A stretch of DNA of 63,847 nt, from assembly GCA_035707965.1 (NCBI GenBank), contig DASSTJ010000046.1, positions 1-63,847 of the forward strand, written 5' to 3'. The notes below the pieces were generated by a model. It was not told the DNA's origin, did no database searches, and worked only from the letters and a program-made list of their open reading frames with translations. The translations under genes and the position numbers were made by a program. Below, in pieces: positions 33,934 to 41,410 of this stretch. Numbering within the stretch: the first letter of the stretch is position 1; every line of letters starts with the position of its first letter. The DNA comes from DASSTJ01 sp035707965 (lineage in GTDB: Bacteria; Actinomycetota; Actinomycetes; Actinomycetales; Angustibacteraceae).

Positions 33934-35418
33934 TCAGCCCTCCGAGGAGGCCGCGGTGTCGGCGTCCGCGTCGTCGTCGGTCGGGCTCGTGGGCTGGCTC
34001 GGGCTGGGCACCGCGTACATGGCGTCCAGCGCGCCGGACAGCAGCCATCCCAGCTGCTCGTTGCCTGCCGGCGATCCCGCCATGCCGTAGAGGGCTCCGC
34101 TACGAGCGGGCTCGCCCGCGTGCTGCCGGGCGTGCTCCACGGCCGCCGCCAGGTCGGTCGCGAACTCCTCGGCGAGTCCCTCGCGCGTGTTGGGCAGCGT
34201 GACGCAGAAGTGCAGCCCGGCCGGCAGCTGGTCGGGGTTGAGCCGCCAGCCGCGCGCCGCGAGCCCGTCGTTCACCAAGAAGATGTCGAGCCCACCGTCC
34301 TCGACGGGACGCGCAGCGCCGAAGCCCACCAGGAACGTCTGGCCGTCACCGAACAGCGCGAGCTCGGGCTGTGACTGCACCGCGGCCTTGATCTTCTGCG
34401 CCGTGGCGTAGATCCGGGCCGCCGCGTCGAGGTAGCCCTGCTCGCCGGTGCTGAGCATCGCCGCCCACGTGGCGGCGATGAGGCCGCCGGACCGGCTGCC
34501 CGACATGCCAGGGCTGATGTAGAGGCCGCCGGGCCAGTCGGGGAACGTGAAGTACTGGTACCGGCGGAGGGTCGCGTCGCGGTAGAGCAGGACCGACGTG
34601 CCCTTGAGCGCGAACCCGAACTTGTGGGTGTCGGCGCTCATGGACGTGACGCCCGGCACGCGGAAGTCGAACGGGGGGACGTCGTGCCCCAGACGCGCGA
34701 TCCAGGGCAGCACGAACCCGCCGAGGCAGCCGTCGACGTGCAGGCCGATGTCGTGCTGCAGCGCGAGCTCGCCGAGCTCGGTGATGGGGTCGACCAGGCC
34801 GTAGGGGTACGAGCCGGCCGAACCGACCAGGGCGACCGTGTTCGGCGTGATGTGGTCGGCCACCCAGTCGACGTCCACCAGGTAGTCGGCGCGCAGCGGC
34901 GCGCGCAGCAGCGTGATGCCGAAGTAGTGGCACGCCTTGTCGATCGCGACGTGGGCCGAGTTCGGGATGATGATCTCGGGCTGGGTGATGCCGCGCTCCC
35001 GGCCCCGCTCGCGGTACACGAGCATCGGGTTCATCAGGCTCTCGCTGCCCCCTGAGGTGATGACCCCGACCGTCTGCTCGTCGCCGCCCAGCATGGCGGC
35101 TGTCATCGCGACGATCTCGCCCTCGAACTTCGTGGAGCTGGGGTACATGTCGCGCTGCAGGACGTTGGCGTGCGCGAACTGCTCGAACACCCGGGTGAGG
35201 AAGCGGTACTGGTCGTGGTCGCCCAGGTAGAGCGTGCCGGAGACCTTGCCGGTGTCGCCGAGCGCGTCCTCTTCGGACGCCATCGTGCGCACCTGCTCGA
35301 GCACCTGCTCCCGCGAGAGGGGCTGTGCGGGAATGCTGCGGTGCAGCGCGAACCGGTCCTTGTACGGGTAGAACGCGTCGAGCATCTCCATGATCTGCTC
35401 GGGAGTCAGGTCGGCCAC
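33934..35418 (-). CDS. Group II PLP decarboxylase/sphingosine-1-phosphate-lyase-like enzyme
   Basis: A 494-residue PLP-dependent carbon-carbon lyase family member. The PLP lysine lies in SADTHKFGFALKGTS, close to the sphingosine-1-phosphate lyase signature; TSGGSESLMNPML and HVDGCLGGF (His and Asp around the cofactor) support the fold. The GTG at 35418 has an AAGGAG site and starts MADLTPEQIMEML. The longer frame upstream runs through an intergenic palindrome and is unlikely. No transmembrane helix is evident, unlike eukaryotic S1P lyase. The acidic C-terminal tail (DDDADADTAASSEG) is unusual. Coupled to the FGGY kinase gene. Confidence 0.82.
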   Translation of the reverse strand: MADLTPEQIMEMLDAFYPYKDRFALHRSIPAQPLSREQVLEQVRTMASEEDALGDTGKVSGTLYLGDHDQYRFLTRVFEQFAHANVLQRDMYPSSTKFEGEIVAMTAAMLGGDEQTVGVITSGGSESLMNPMLVYRERGRERGITQPEIIIPNSAHVAIDKACHYFGITLLRAPLRADYLVDVDWVADHITPNTVALVGSAGSYPYGLVDPITELGELALQHDIGLHVDGCLGGFVLPWIARLGHDVPPFDFRVPGVTSMSADTHKFGFALKGTSVLLYRDATLRRYQYFTFPDWPGGLYISPGMSGSRSGGLIAATWAAMLSTGEQGYLDAAARIYATAQKIKAAVQSQPELALFGDGQTFLVGFGAARPVEDGGLDIFLVNDGLAARGWRLNPDQLPAGLHFCVTLPNTREGLAEEFATDLAAAVEHARQHAGEPARSGALYGMAGSPAGNEQLGWLLSGALDAMYAVPSPSQPTSPTDDDADADTAASSEG

Positions 35419-35515
35419 GGGTCTCCTTCGCTGGTCGTTCGCGTCGCGGGCGATCAGGTGCGACCGTACCCGGCGGTAACCCGCTCGCGGCAGGTCGAAC
35501 CTCGCGTCCCCCCGT

Positions 35516-35579
35516 CCACGTTTCGCGCGGAACGGGGCACCGCCGGCCGCCTTGCTGCCACGTTTCGCGCGAAACGTGG
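35516..35579. repeat. Pair of CCACGTTTCGCGCG palindromic elements
   Basis: A perfect 22-bp palindrome, CCACGTTTCGCGCGAAACGTGG (35558-35579), is preceded 42 bases upstream by an imperfect copy beginning CCACGTTTCGCGCGGAACG (35516-35534). They lie just past the 3' end of the minus-strand membrane-protein gene and before the lyase gene. They could form a terminator hairpin or bind a dimeric regulator. Confidence 0.7.
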
Positions 35580-35591
35580 AGGGCAGGATCG

Positions 35592-36137
35592 CTACCGGCG
35601 GGCGAGCACCAGCCCGACGGGGATGCTCACCAGCAGCACGACCACCAGCCCGCGGTAGAGCCACAGCAGCCAGACGACCCACGGGCGGGGACGACGCTCG
35701 ACCGCCTCGACCCCTGCTCGGACGCCCCAGACCATCAGGGCCAGCGCGACGACGAGCAGCGCGCCGCCGACGTCCACGAGCCAGACGGCGTCGGTGAGCG
35801 TGCCGACGATCACTCCGGTGTTGCCGAGCGCGAACACCGTGAAGTCGCGGGCCACCGCACCGGACGTCGGAGGGCGGGGCGCGAGCAGCGCCCGGCCGAG
35901 CGCCAGGCCGACCTGCCCCAGCCCGGCGACGAGAACCAGGTAGGCGGACGCCCAGACCGGCTTCTCGGTCGGCGCGTGCGCGACCGCCGCGGCGACGAGC
36001 CCTCCGGCGACGACCGTGAGCCCGCCCAGCACCAGCCAGGGCCAGACGGGGTAGAGCCAGCGGTCGCTGAAACCGGTGGCGCTCAGGCCGGGTGTCGTCG
36101 AGTCGGTGCTGGCGGTGGTGGGCAGGTGGTCGGCCAC
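35592..36137 (-). CDS. Four-helix membrane protein of unknown function
   Basis: A protein of about 181 residues with four hydrophobic segments (WPWLVLGGLTVVAGGLVAAAV, the YLVLVAGLGQVGLALGRALL region, VWLVDVGGALLVVALALMVWG, and a C-terminal WLYRGLVVVLLVSIPVGLVL). No family is recognised. The start is unsure: the GTG at 36137 gives MADHLPTTAST, and another GTG at 36179 is possible; neither has a strong ribosome-binding site. It is divergent from the DUF6421 operon, sharing the promoter region with a DosR-like palindrome. Confidence 0.6.
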   Translation of the reverse strand: MADHLPTTASTDSTTPGLSATGFSDRWLYPVWPWLVLGGLTVVAGGLVAAAVAHAPTEKPVWASAYLVLVAGLGQVGLALGRALLAPRPPTSGAVARDFTVFALGNTGVIVGTLTDAVWLVDVGGALLVVALALMVWGVRAGVEAVERRPRPWVVWLLWLYRGLVVVLLVSIPVGLVLARR

Positions 36138-36181
36138 GCGCTCACGGTACGACCTGCCGTGAAGCTTCCCGTCTGGCACTC

Positions 36182-36195
36182 GGGCCGATTGGCCC
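36182..36195 (+). promoter_or_regulatory. DosR/DevR-like palindrome ahead of the DUF6421 operon
   Basis: GGGCC-GATT-GGCCC, five-base arms around a four-base spacer, resembles the GGGMC-N4-GKCCC core of mycobacterial DosR boxes. A possible -10 element (TAAACT, 36214-36219) lies 18 bases downstream, so the box would sit about where class II activators bind. The surrounding bases are notably AT-richer than average. It could serve either divergent gene. Confidence 0.4.
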
Positions 36196-36272
36196 TACCG
36201 CCGAACCTCTAGCTAAACTTTCTGCAGCGAAGTTGTGGTGCGACGAGAGAAACAACCGTCAGAAGGCAGGTA

Positions 36273-38381
36273 ATGATGCAGAGTTTCCCGCGGGTGCTGG
36301 TCGACGAGGCGCACAGCGAGGCGTGGAGCGTGGACGCAGCCACGGCCCAGCGCATGAACCCCGTCAACCCGGCCGACGCCAGCTACGCGCTCGCGGCCGA
36401 GACGCTGCGCCGGCGCGGCTGCGACGTCACCGTGCACCGGCAGGGTCTCTTCACCGCCGACGTGCTGGCGGGCCACGACGTCCTCGTCGTCGCCCACCCC
36501 GCCGACGCGCGCCTCGAGCGCACGACCGGCGTCGGCTCCCCGGTCCTGACCGACGACGAGCTGGACGCCGTGGAACGCTACGTCCGCACCGGCGGCGGCC
36601 TCGTGGTCATGGCCGAGTGCGACCAGGACGTGAGCGGCAACAACCTGAACGCGCTGCTCGAGCGGTTCGGCGTCCGGGTCGTCAGCACGACCGTGCAGGA
36701 GGGCGCACGCCGCCACAAGGACGTCGCCACGTGGGTGCTCGGCGACCTCGCCGACCCGCGGGACGTCGGCGTGCTGGCGGGAGTGGGGGAGGCGTGCTTC
36801 TACCGGGCCGGCGTGCTCGACGTGTCCAACGCGCCGGCCGGCGGCGTCGAGGTCCTCGCCCGGACGAGCGCCACGGCCCACCCCGCCAACGCCCCGCTCG
36901 CCGCGGCCGTGACGGCGGGCGATGGCCGCATCGTCGTGCTGGCCGACTCCGACCTGTTCGGCGACGACTCGATCGACGAGCTCGACCACCGTGCGCTCTG
37001 GGCCAACTGCGTCACGTGGGCGGCAGCGCGCCGCGCGGTGCCGACGTCCGACACGACCGAGGGCGACGACGTCGTGCAGGACCCCGCGTGGCTCGACCTG
37101 AAGGCGGCGGTGTCGGCGCTTCGCCCGCTGCAGAGCAAGGACGGCTCGGTCGACGGTGCCGAGCACGACCTCGCCGAGGCGTCGGCGCTGGTCGGCCGCA
37201 TCGTGGCCGGCATCGAGGCGCTCGCCCCTCGCTTCCCGCACGACGCCGCGTACCTGACGGCCCTGCAGCGAGACTTCCGGCGCTGGGCCGAGGGTGGCTT
37301 CGACAAGCCCGACTTCCTCGACTCGCTGGTGCTGTTCCGTCCCGACCAGCACCGCGTGGACGGGCTGCAGCACCTCGTGGTGTTCCCGATGTACACGCAG
37401 AACGGCAACCCGAGTCGCAACGTGGAGGCGCTGGTCATCCGCGTGCTGTGGCCGGACTGGCTCGCGGAGGTCGAGCAGACCTACGACAACCGCATGTTCC
37501 TGCCGATCAACTTCGTGGACTTCACGGAGGGCTACGACACGAACTCTGCCGTGCTCTTCCCGGAGACGGTCGCGGTGCGTGAGGTGCCGACGTTCCACTG
37601 GGGCGCCATCTTCTGCGACCGCGAGGCGGCGCGCTTCCGTCGGGTGACCACCGCGGCCAGTGAGCTGCTCAAGGTCGCGCTCCCGCCCGACGCCCAGCGC
37701 CTCGTCGACGTGCAGCAGCTGGCACAGGGCACGTTCATGCTGTGGGACCTCATCCACGACCGCACGCACAGCCACGGCGACCTGCCGTTCGACCCGTTCA
37801 TGATCAAGCAGCGCATGCCGTTCTGGATGTACGCGCTCGAGGAGCTGCGCTGCGACCTCAACACCTTCCGCCAGGCCACCAAGCTCGAGGCGGACGGCCT
37901 GCCGTACGCGCGGCTCGTGCAGTACGCGATCGTCTTCGACCGGCTGTTCCGCTTCCCGATCACCGGGGAGCGCGTGCGCAACTACGACGGGCTCGGTGGC
38001 CAGCTGCTGTTCGCGTACCTGCACCGCCACGACGCGCTGCGCTGGACGGACAACCGGCTCACGTTCGACTGGCAGCGCCTGCCCGACGTGGTCGTGGGCC
38101 TGTGCGACGAGGTCGAGACGCTCTACCGTGACGGCATCGACCGGTCCAAGGTGGCGCACTGGCTCGCGTCGTACGAGCTGATGCGCAGCTACGTGCCGGC
38201 GCACCCGTCGTCCACCTGGGCGAAGGGACCCGAGGCGCTGCCGCTCGACGGCCCGCCCAAGGAGCTGGTGAACGCCGTGCTGCCCGACGAGTTCCCGCTG
38301 AACGTCTTCTACGAGGCGTTGCGCAAGAAGCTCGACGACGTGGTCGCGTCGACGTCCGGCATCACGGGATCAGCCGCGTGA
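36273..38381 (+). CDS. DUF6421 protein with an extra N-terminal GATase-like domain
   Basis: A 702-residue protein. From about residue 270 it matches the actinobacterial DUF6421 family, known from Streptomyces as a stand-alone protein of about 460 residues (segments QSKDGS, VVFPMYTQNGNP, FCDREAARFRRVT, FDPFMIKQRMPFWMY). A possible metal site is visible: HDRTHSH at 495-501 with EE at 523-524. The first 265 residues look like a class I glutamine-amidotransferase/DUF4350-type fold (VLVDEAHSEAW, VLVVAHPAD, GGGLVVMAECDQD, GRIVVLADSDLF) without an evident catalytic Cys. The ATG follows an AAGGCAGG site. First gene of an operon with an SDR and threonine aldolase. Function unknown. Confidence 0.8.
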   Translation: MMQSFPRVLVDEAHSEAWSVDAATAQRMNPVNPADASYALAAETLRRRGCDVTVHRQGLFTADVLAGHDVLVVAHPADARLERTTGVGSPVLTDDELDAVERYVRTGGGLVVMAECDQDVSGNNLNALLERFGVRVVSTTVQEGARRHKDVATWVLGDLADPRDVGVLAGVGEACFYRAGVLDVSNAPAGGVEVLARTSATAHPANAPLAAAVTAGDGRIVVLADSDLFGDDSIDELDHRALWANCVTWAAARRAVPTSDTTEGDDVVQDPAWLDLKAAVSALRPLQSKDGSVDGAEHDLAEASALVGRIVAGIEALAPRFPHDAAYLTALQRDFRRWAEGGFDKPDFLDSLVLFRPDQHRVDGLQHLVVFPMYTQNGNPSRNVEALVIRVLWPDWLAEVEQTYDNRMFLPINFVDFTEGYDTNSAVLFPETVAVREVPTFHWGAIFCDREAARFRRVTTAASELLKVALPPDAQRLVDVQQLAQGTFMLWDLIHDRTHSHGDLPFDPFMIKQRMPFWMYALEELRCDLNTFRQATKLEADGLPYARLVQYAIVFDRLFRFPITGERVRNYDGLGGQLLFAYLHRHDALRWTDNRLTFDWQRLPDVVVGLCDEVETLYRDGIDRSKVAHWLASYELMRSYVPAHPSSTWAKGPEALPLDGPPKELVNAVLPDEFPLNVFYEALRKKLDDVVASTSGITGSAA

Positions 38382-39145
38382 CGGCGGCCACCGACCTGCG
38401 TCCGGCCCGGCCGGGCACCACCGACGAGCTGTCCGGGCGAGTGGTCGTCGTCGCCGGCGCCACCGGCGCCGCGGGGCCGGCGGTCGTGCAGCGGCTGGTG
38501 GCGTCGGGGGCGACCGTCGTCGCCGCCGCCCGCAGCGCCTCGTCCCTGCAGGGCGTGGTCGAGGCTGCCAACGCCGACGACGTCCGCGGCGAGGGCCCTG
38601 GGCAGGCGCTCGCCGCCGTCGTCGACCTCTCGGACGCCGGGTCGACCTCCTCCTGGGCCACGGAGGTCGCGCGTGAGCACGGTCACGTCGACGGGCTCGT
38701 CCACCTCGTCGGTGGGTGGCGTGGCGGCAAGGGCATCACCGAGATGGACCTCGCCGACTGGGACGTGCTGCACGCGCTGCTGGTCCGCACGCTTCAGCAC
38801 ACGACCCGCGCCTTCCACGACGCGCTCCGTGCCAGCGACGACGCGCGACTGGCGATCGTCTCGACCGTGCAGGTGGCTCACCCGACCGCGACCAACGCGG
38901 CGTACGCTGCAGCGAAGGCGGCGGCCGAGGCGTGGACGCTCGCCGTGGCCGACTCCTTCTCCGGCTCGCACGCCGCAGCGGTGGTCCTGCGCATCAAGGC
39001 GCTGCTCACCCCCGCCATGCGGGAGCAGAAGCCGGACGCGAAGTTCAGCGGCTACACCGCCGTGGCCGACCTCGCCCAGACCGTGAACGACCTGTGGCTC
39101 ACCGACGCTGACGACCTGAACGGACGGATCCTGTGCCTGACCTGA
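38378..39145 (+). CDS. SDR-family oxidoreductase in the DUF6421 operon
   Basis: A 255-residue Rossmann-fold protein. The cofactor loop reads AGATGAAGPA rather than TGxxxGIG, the NNAG-type segment reads HLVGGW, and the catalytic region has VSTVQV and YAAAKAA (Tyr and Lys of YxxxK). It may therefore bind NAD(P) in an atypical way. The GTG start overlaps the DUF6421 stop, and its 3' end overlaps the threonine aldolase gene by 13 bases, so all three genes are coupled. The same three-gene order is recalled from Streptomyces genomes. Confidence 0.83.
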   Translation: MTAATDLRPARPGTTDELSGRVVVVAGATGAAGPAVVQRLVASGATVVAAARSASSLQGVVEAANADDVRGEGPGQALAAVVDLSDAGSTSSWATEVAREHGHVDGLVHLVGGWRGGKGITEMDLADWDVLHALLVRTLQHTTRAFHDALRASDDARLAIVSTVQVAHPTATNAAYAAAKAAAEAWTLAVADSFSGSHAAAVVLRIKALLTPAMREQKPDAKFSGYTAVADLAQTVNDLWLTDADDLNGRILCLT

Positions 39146-40263
39146 CCGACACCCTGACGGACGACGTTCCGAGCGCGACGGTCGCCGGTGCCCAGCCCGA
39201 GCGGGCGCCCTTCGCGCCGCTGCACGACCCGCAGGCCCGCGGCTTCGCCAGCGACAACTACTCGGGCGTGCACCCGGAGGTCCTCGCCGCGATCGTCGCG
39301 GCCAACGGTGGTCACCAGCGTGCCTACGGCGCCGACGTCTACACGGCCAGGCTGCAGGACGTCATCCGCCAGCACTTCGGCGAGCAGGCCGAGGCCTTTC
39401 CCGTGTTCAACGGAACCGGCGCCAACGTCGTGTCGCTGCAAGCGATGACCCAGCGCTGGCAGTCGGTGGTCTGCGCGTCGACAGCGCACATCACCGTGGA
39501 CGAGGGCGGGGCGCCCGAGAAGGTCGCCGGCATCAAGCTGCTCACCGTCGACACCCCGCTCGGCAAGCTCACTCCTGAGCTGGTCGACACCCAGGCGTGG
39601 GGCTTCGACGACGAGCACCGCGCGCAGCCTGCCGTCGTCTCCATCACGCAGAGCACCGAGCTCGGCACCCTCTACGGCGTCGACGAGCTGAGGGCGCTGG
39701 TCGATCACGCGCACGGCAACGGCATGACCGTTCACGTGGACGGCGCCCGGCTGTCGAACGCCGCCGCGTCGCTGGGCCTGCCCTTCCGCGCCTTCACGAC
39801 GGACGTCGGAGTCGACGTCGTCTCGTTCGGTGGCACGAAGAACGGCCTGCTGGCGGGCGAGTGCGTCGTGGTGCTCAACCCGGACGCGGTGTCGAGCATC
39901 GTCCGGCTGCGCAAGTCGTTGATGCAGCTGGCGTCGAAGATGCGCTTCGTCTCGGCCCAGCTCGTCGCCCTGCTGTCCGACGACCTCTGGCTGCGCAACG
40001 CCCAGCACTCCAACGCGATGGCGCAACGCCTTGAGGGGGCCGTTCGCGACATCCCGGGCATCGAGGTGATGCGTCCGGTGCAGGCCAACGCGGTCTTCGC
40101 CACGCTGCCGAAGGACGTCACCGCCACCCTGCAGCAGACGTACCCCTTCTACACGTGGGACGAGGCGACCGGCGAGGTGCGCTGGATGGCGTCGTTCGAC
40201 ACGACCGAGGCCGACATCGACTCCTTCGCGGCGGCGATCCGCCGGGAGATGTCCGGCCGCTGA
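39133..40263 (+). CDS. Low-specificity threonine aldolase family PLP enzyme
   Basis: A 376-residue fold-type I PLP enzyme expected to cleave beta-hydroxy amino acids such as threonine to glycine and an aldehyde. The PLP lysine is in SFGGTKNGLLAGE, the cofactor Asp/His region is VHVDGARLSNAA, and the N-terminal FASDNYSGVHPEV matches the family. The GTG start lies within the SDR 3' end. In this operon the real substrate may be a metabolite handled by the DUF6421 protein and the SDR rather than threonine. Confidence 0.88.
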   Translation: MPDLTDTLTDDVPSATVAGAQPERAPFAPLHDPQARGFASDNYSGVHPEVLAAIVAANGGHQRAYGADVYTARLQDVIRQHFGEQAEAFPVFNGTGANVVSLQAMTQRWQSVVCASTAHITVDEGGAPEKVAGIKLLTVDTPLGKLTPELVDTQAWGFDDEHRAQPAVVSITQSTELGTLYGVDELRALVDHAHGNGMTVHVDGARLSNAAASLGLPFRAFTTDVGVDVVSFGGTKNGLLAGECVVVLNPDAVSSIVRLRKSLMQLASKMRFVSAQLVALLSDDLWLRNAQHSNAMAQRLEGAVRDIPGIEVMRPVQANAVFATLPKDVTATLQQTYPFYTWDEATGEVRWMASFDTTEADIDSFAAAIRREMSGR

Positions 40264-40266
40264 GGG

Positions 40267-40540
40267 TCGTCATTCCGCAGGCACGGGTCCCGTTCGATCG
40301 GGCACGTCATGCACCGGGGTCCGCCGCGGCCTCGCCCGAGCTCGCCGCCCACGACCGGGAGGACGGTCACGCCCTCGCCAGCGAGGGACCGGTTGGTCGT
40401 GGTGTCGCGCTCGTAGCCGAGCACGACGCCCAGTGCGACCGCGAAGAAGTGTCGCCGTCGTCCCACTGCTCGCGCTGCGCGCCCATGCGGTCGATCGGTG
40501 TGCGCAGCACCTTCAGGACCCCCCGGGCGGTCGCCCGCGG
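40267..40540 (-). pseudogene. arcA: Arginine deiminase C-terminal remnant, frameshifted
   Basis: On the minus strand, one frame encodes REQWDDGD and the next encodes FAVALGVVLGYERDTTTN followed by ELGRGRGGPRCMTCPIERD, which together match the last roughly 90 residues of arginine deiminase, including the catalytic-Cys motif GGPRCMTCP. The frame change occurs at GGCGACACTTC, where one missing A (GACAAC to GACAC) would explain it. Everything upstream of this C-terminal part is absent: the fragment directly follows the DsrE gene. The original stop is also lost. Confidence 0.8.
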
Positions 40541-40546
40541 CGCCGC

Positions 40547-41062
40547 TCAGACGAACAGCAGCTGCGCCCCTTCGGTCTTCTCGATGAACTCGGAGGCGCT
40601 GATGATGCCCTCGACCCCGTCGTGGAGGTCGGTGGGCGTCAGGTGGTTCATGTCTGCCGACATGCGGCAGCCCCAGAGGTGGCCGCCGGAGGCCACGATG
40701 AGGTCGAGGAACAGGGGGATGTCGGGCACGTCGACCTCCGCGATGGACCGGCGCAGCCTGGCGGTCGCCATCGCGGTCATGCCCGGTAGCCCGCCGAGCC
40801 CTTGCGGCAGGTGGGTCGCGGTGTTGCCGAGCATCGTGAACTTCAGGTCGGCCATGGTCGCCTTGTTGATGATGTCGAAACCCCAGAAGGTGAAGAACAG
40901 GTGGGTCTCGACGCCCTCGCCGAGCGCGGCGTTCGCGAGGATCAGCCCCGGGTAGGCCATGTCGAGGCTGCCTTTGGAGCAGATGATCGCGAGCTTCCGT
41001 CCGGTCGTCGCCTCGTCGTCGAAGCGAGGGACGATCGCTTCGCTGGTGTCTGTCGTGGTCAT
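40547..41062 (-). CDS. DsrE/DsrF-like sulfur-relay family protein
   Basis: A 171-residue protein of the DsrE/DsrF/DrsH-like group: an early KLAIICSKGSLDMAYPGLIL strand-helix, the ETHLFFTFWGFDII segment, and a late GGHLWGCRMSADMNH carrying a Cys that may carry sulfur. Such proteins accept or transfer sulfane sulfur in the cytosol. It is the third gene after the SQR-like and TusE-like genes on the same strand, with a gap of 19 bases from the TusE-like gene, so an operon for sulfur handling is likely. Confidence 0.83.
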   Translation of the reverse strand: MTTTDTSEAIVPRFDDEATTGRKLAIICSKGSLDMAYPGLILANAALGEGVETHLFFTFWGFDIINKATMADLKFTMLGNTATHLPQGLGGLPGMTAMATARLRRSIAEVDVPDIPLFLDLIVASGGHLWGCRMSADMNHLTPTDLHDGVEGIISASEFIEKTEGAQLLFV

Positions 41063-41081
41063 GACGTCCTCCTCGTCCGGC

Positions 41082-41396
41082 TCACACGCAGCCGTGCGGC
41101 TTCGGCAGTCCGGAGACGTACGCCAGCTTCTTCGCCGGCTTCTGCGGGAACAGCTGGAACAGCTGCTTGATGGAGATGCCGCTGAACGCCGCGACGCGGC
41201 GCAGCGTCGCCGTCTCGCCCTGGCGCTCGTAGTCGTCGCGCAGGAAGCGGATGGCGCGCCAGTGGTCCTCGGTCAACGAGACGCCGATCTGACGTGCGAG
41301 CGAGCGTGCGACGTCGTCGTCCCACTCGTCGGGCTTCGTCAGGAATCCCTCGTCGTCGACGTGGAGGTCGTGACCGTCGATGGTGGTGATGGGCAT
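41082..41396 (-). CDS. TusE/DsrC-family sulfur carrier
   Basis: A 104-residue protein with the family's C-terminal arm: LFPQKPAKKLAYVSGLPKPHG and then a penultimate Cys before the final Val. That Cys corresponds to CysA of DsrC. The second Cys of dissimilatory DsrC (CysB, 11 residues earlier) is Ala here, as in TusE-type carriers, so it would move persulfide rather than form the DsrC trisulfide. The ATG at 41396 has a GAGGAGG site. It is flanked by the SQR-like and DsrE-like genes. Confidence 0.88.
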   Translation of the reverse strand: MPITTIDGHDLHVDDEGFLTKPDEWDDDVARSLARQIGVSLTEDHWRAIRFLRDDYERQGETATLRRVAAFSGISIKQLFQLFPQKPAKKLAYVSGLPKPHGCV

Positions 41397-41410
41397 GGTG
41401 GGCCTCCTCG

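Noticed and set aside
35558..35579. GTTTCGCGCGAAAC palindrome considered as a parS centromere site
   Set aside because: The known parS sequence TGTTTCACGTGAAACA has ACGT at its centre; this site has GCGC and different ends, and no parAB genes are near.
36213..38204. 663-codon minus-strand frame opposite the DUF6421 gene
   Set aside because: Composition is Arg/Val/His/Gln-rich antisense; the plus strand has conserved DUF6421 sequence over the whole length.
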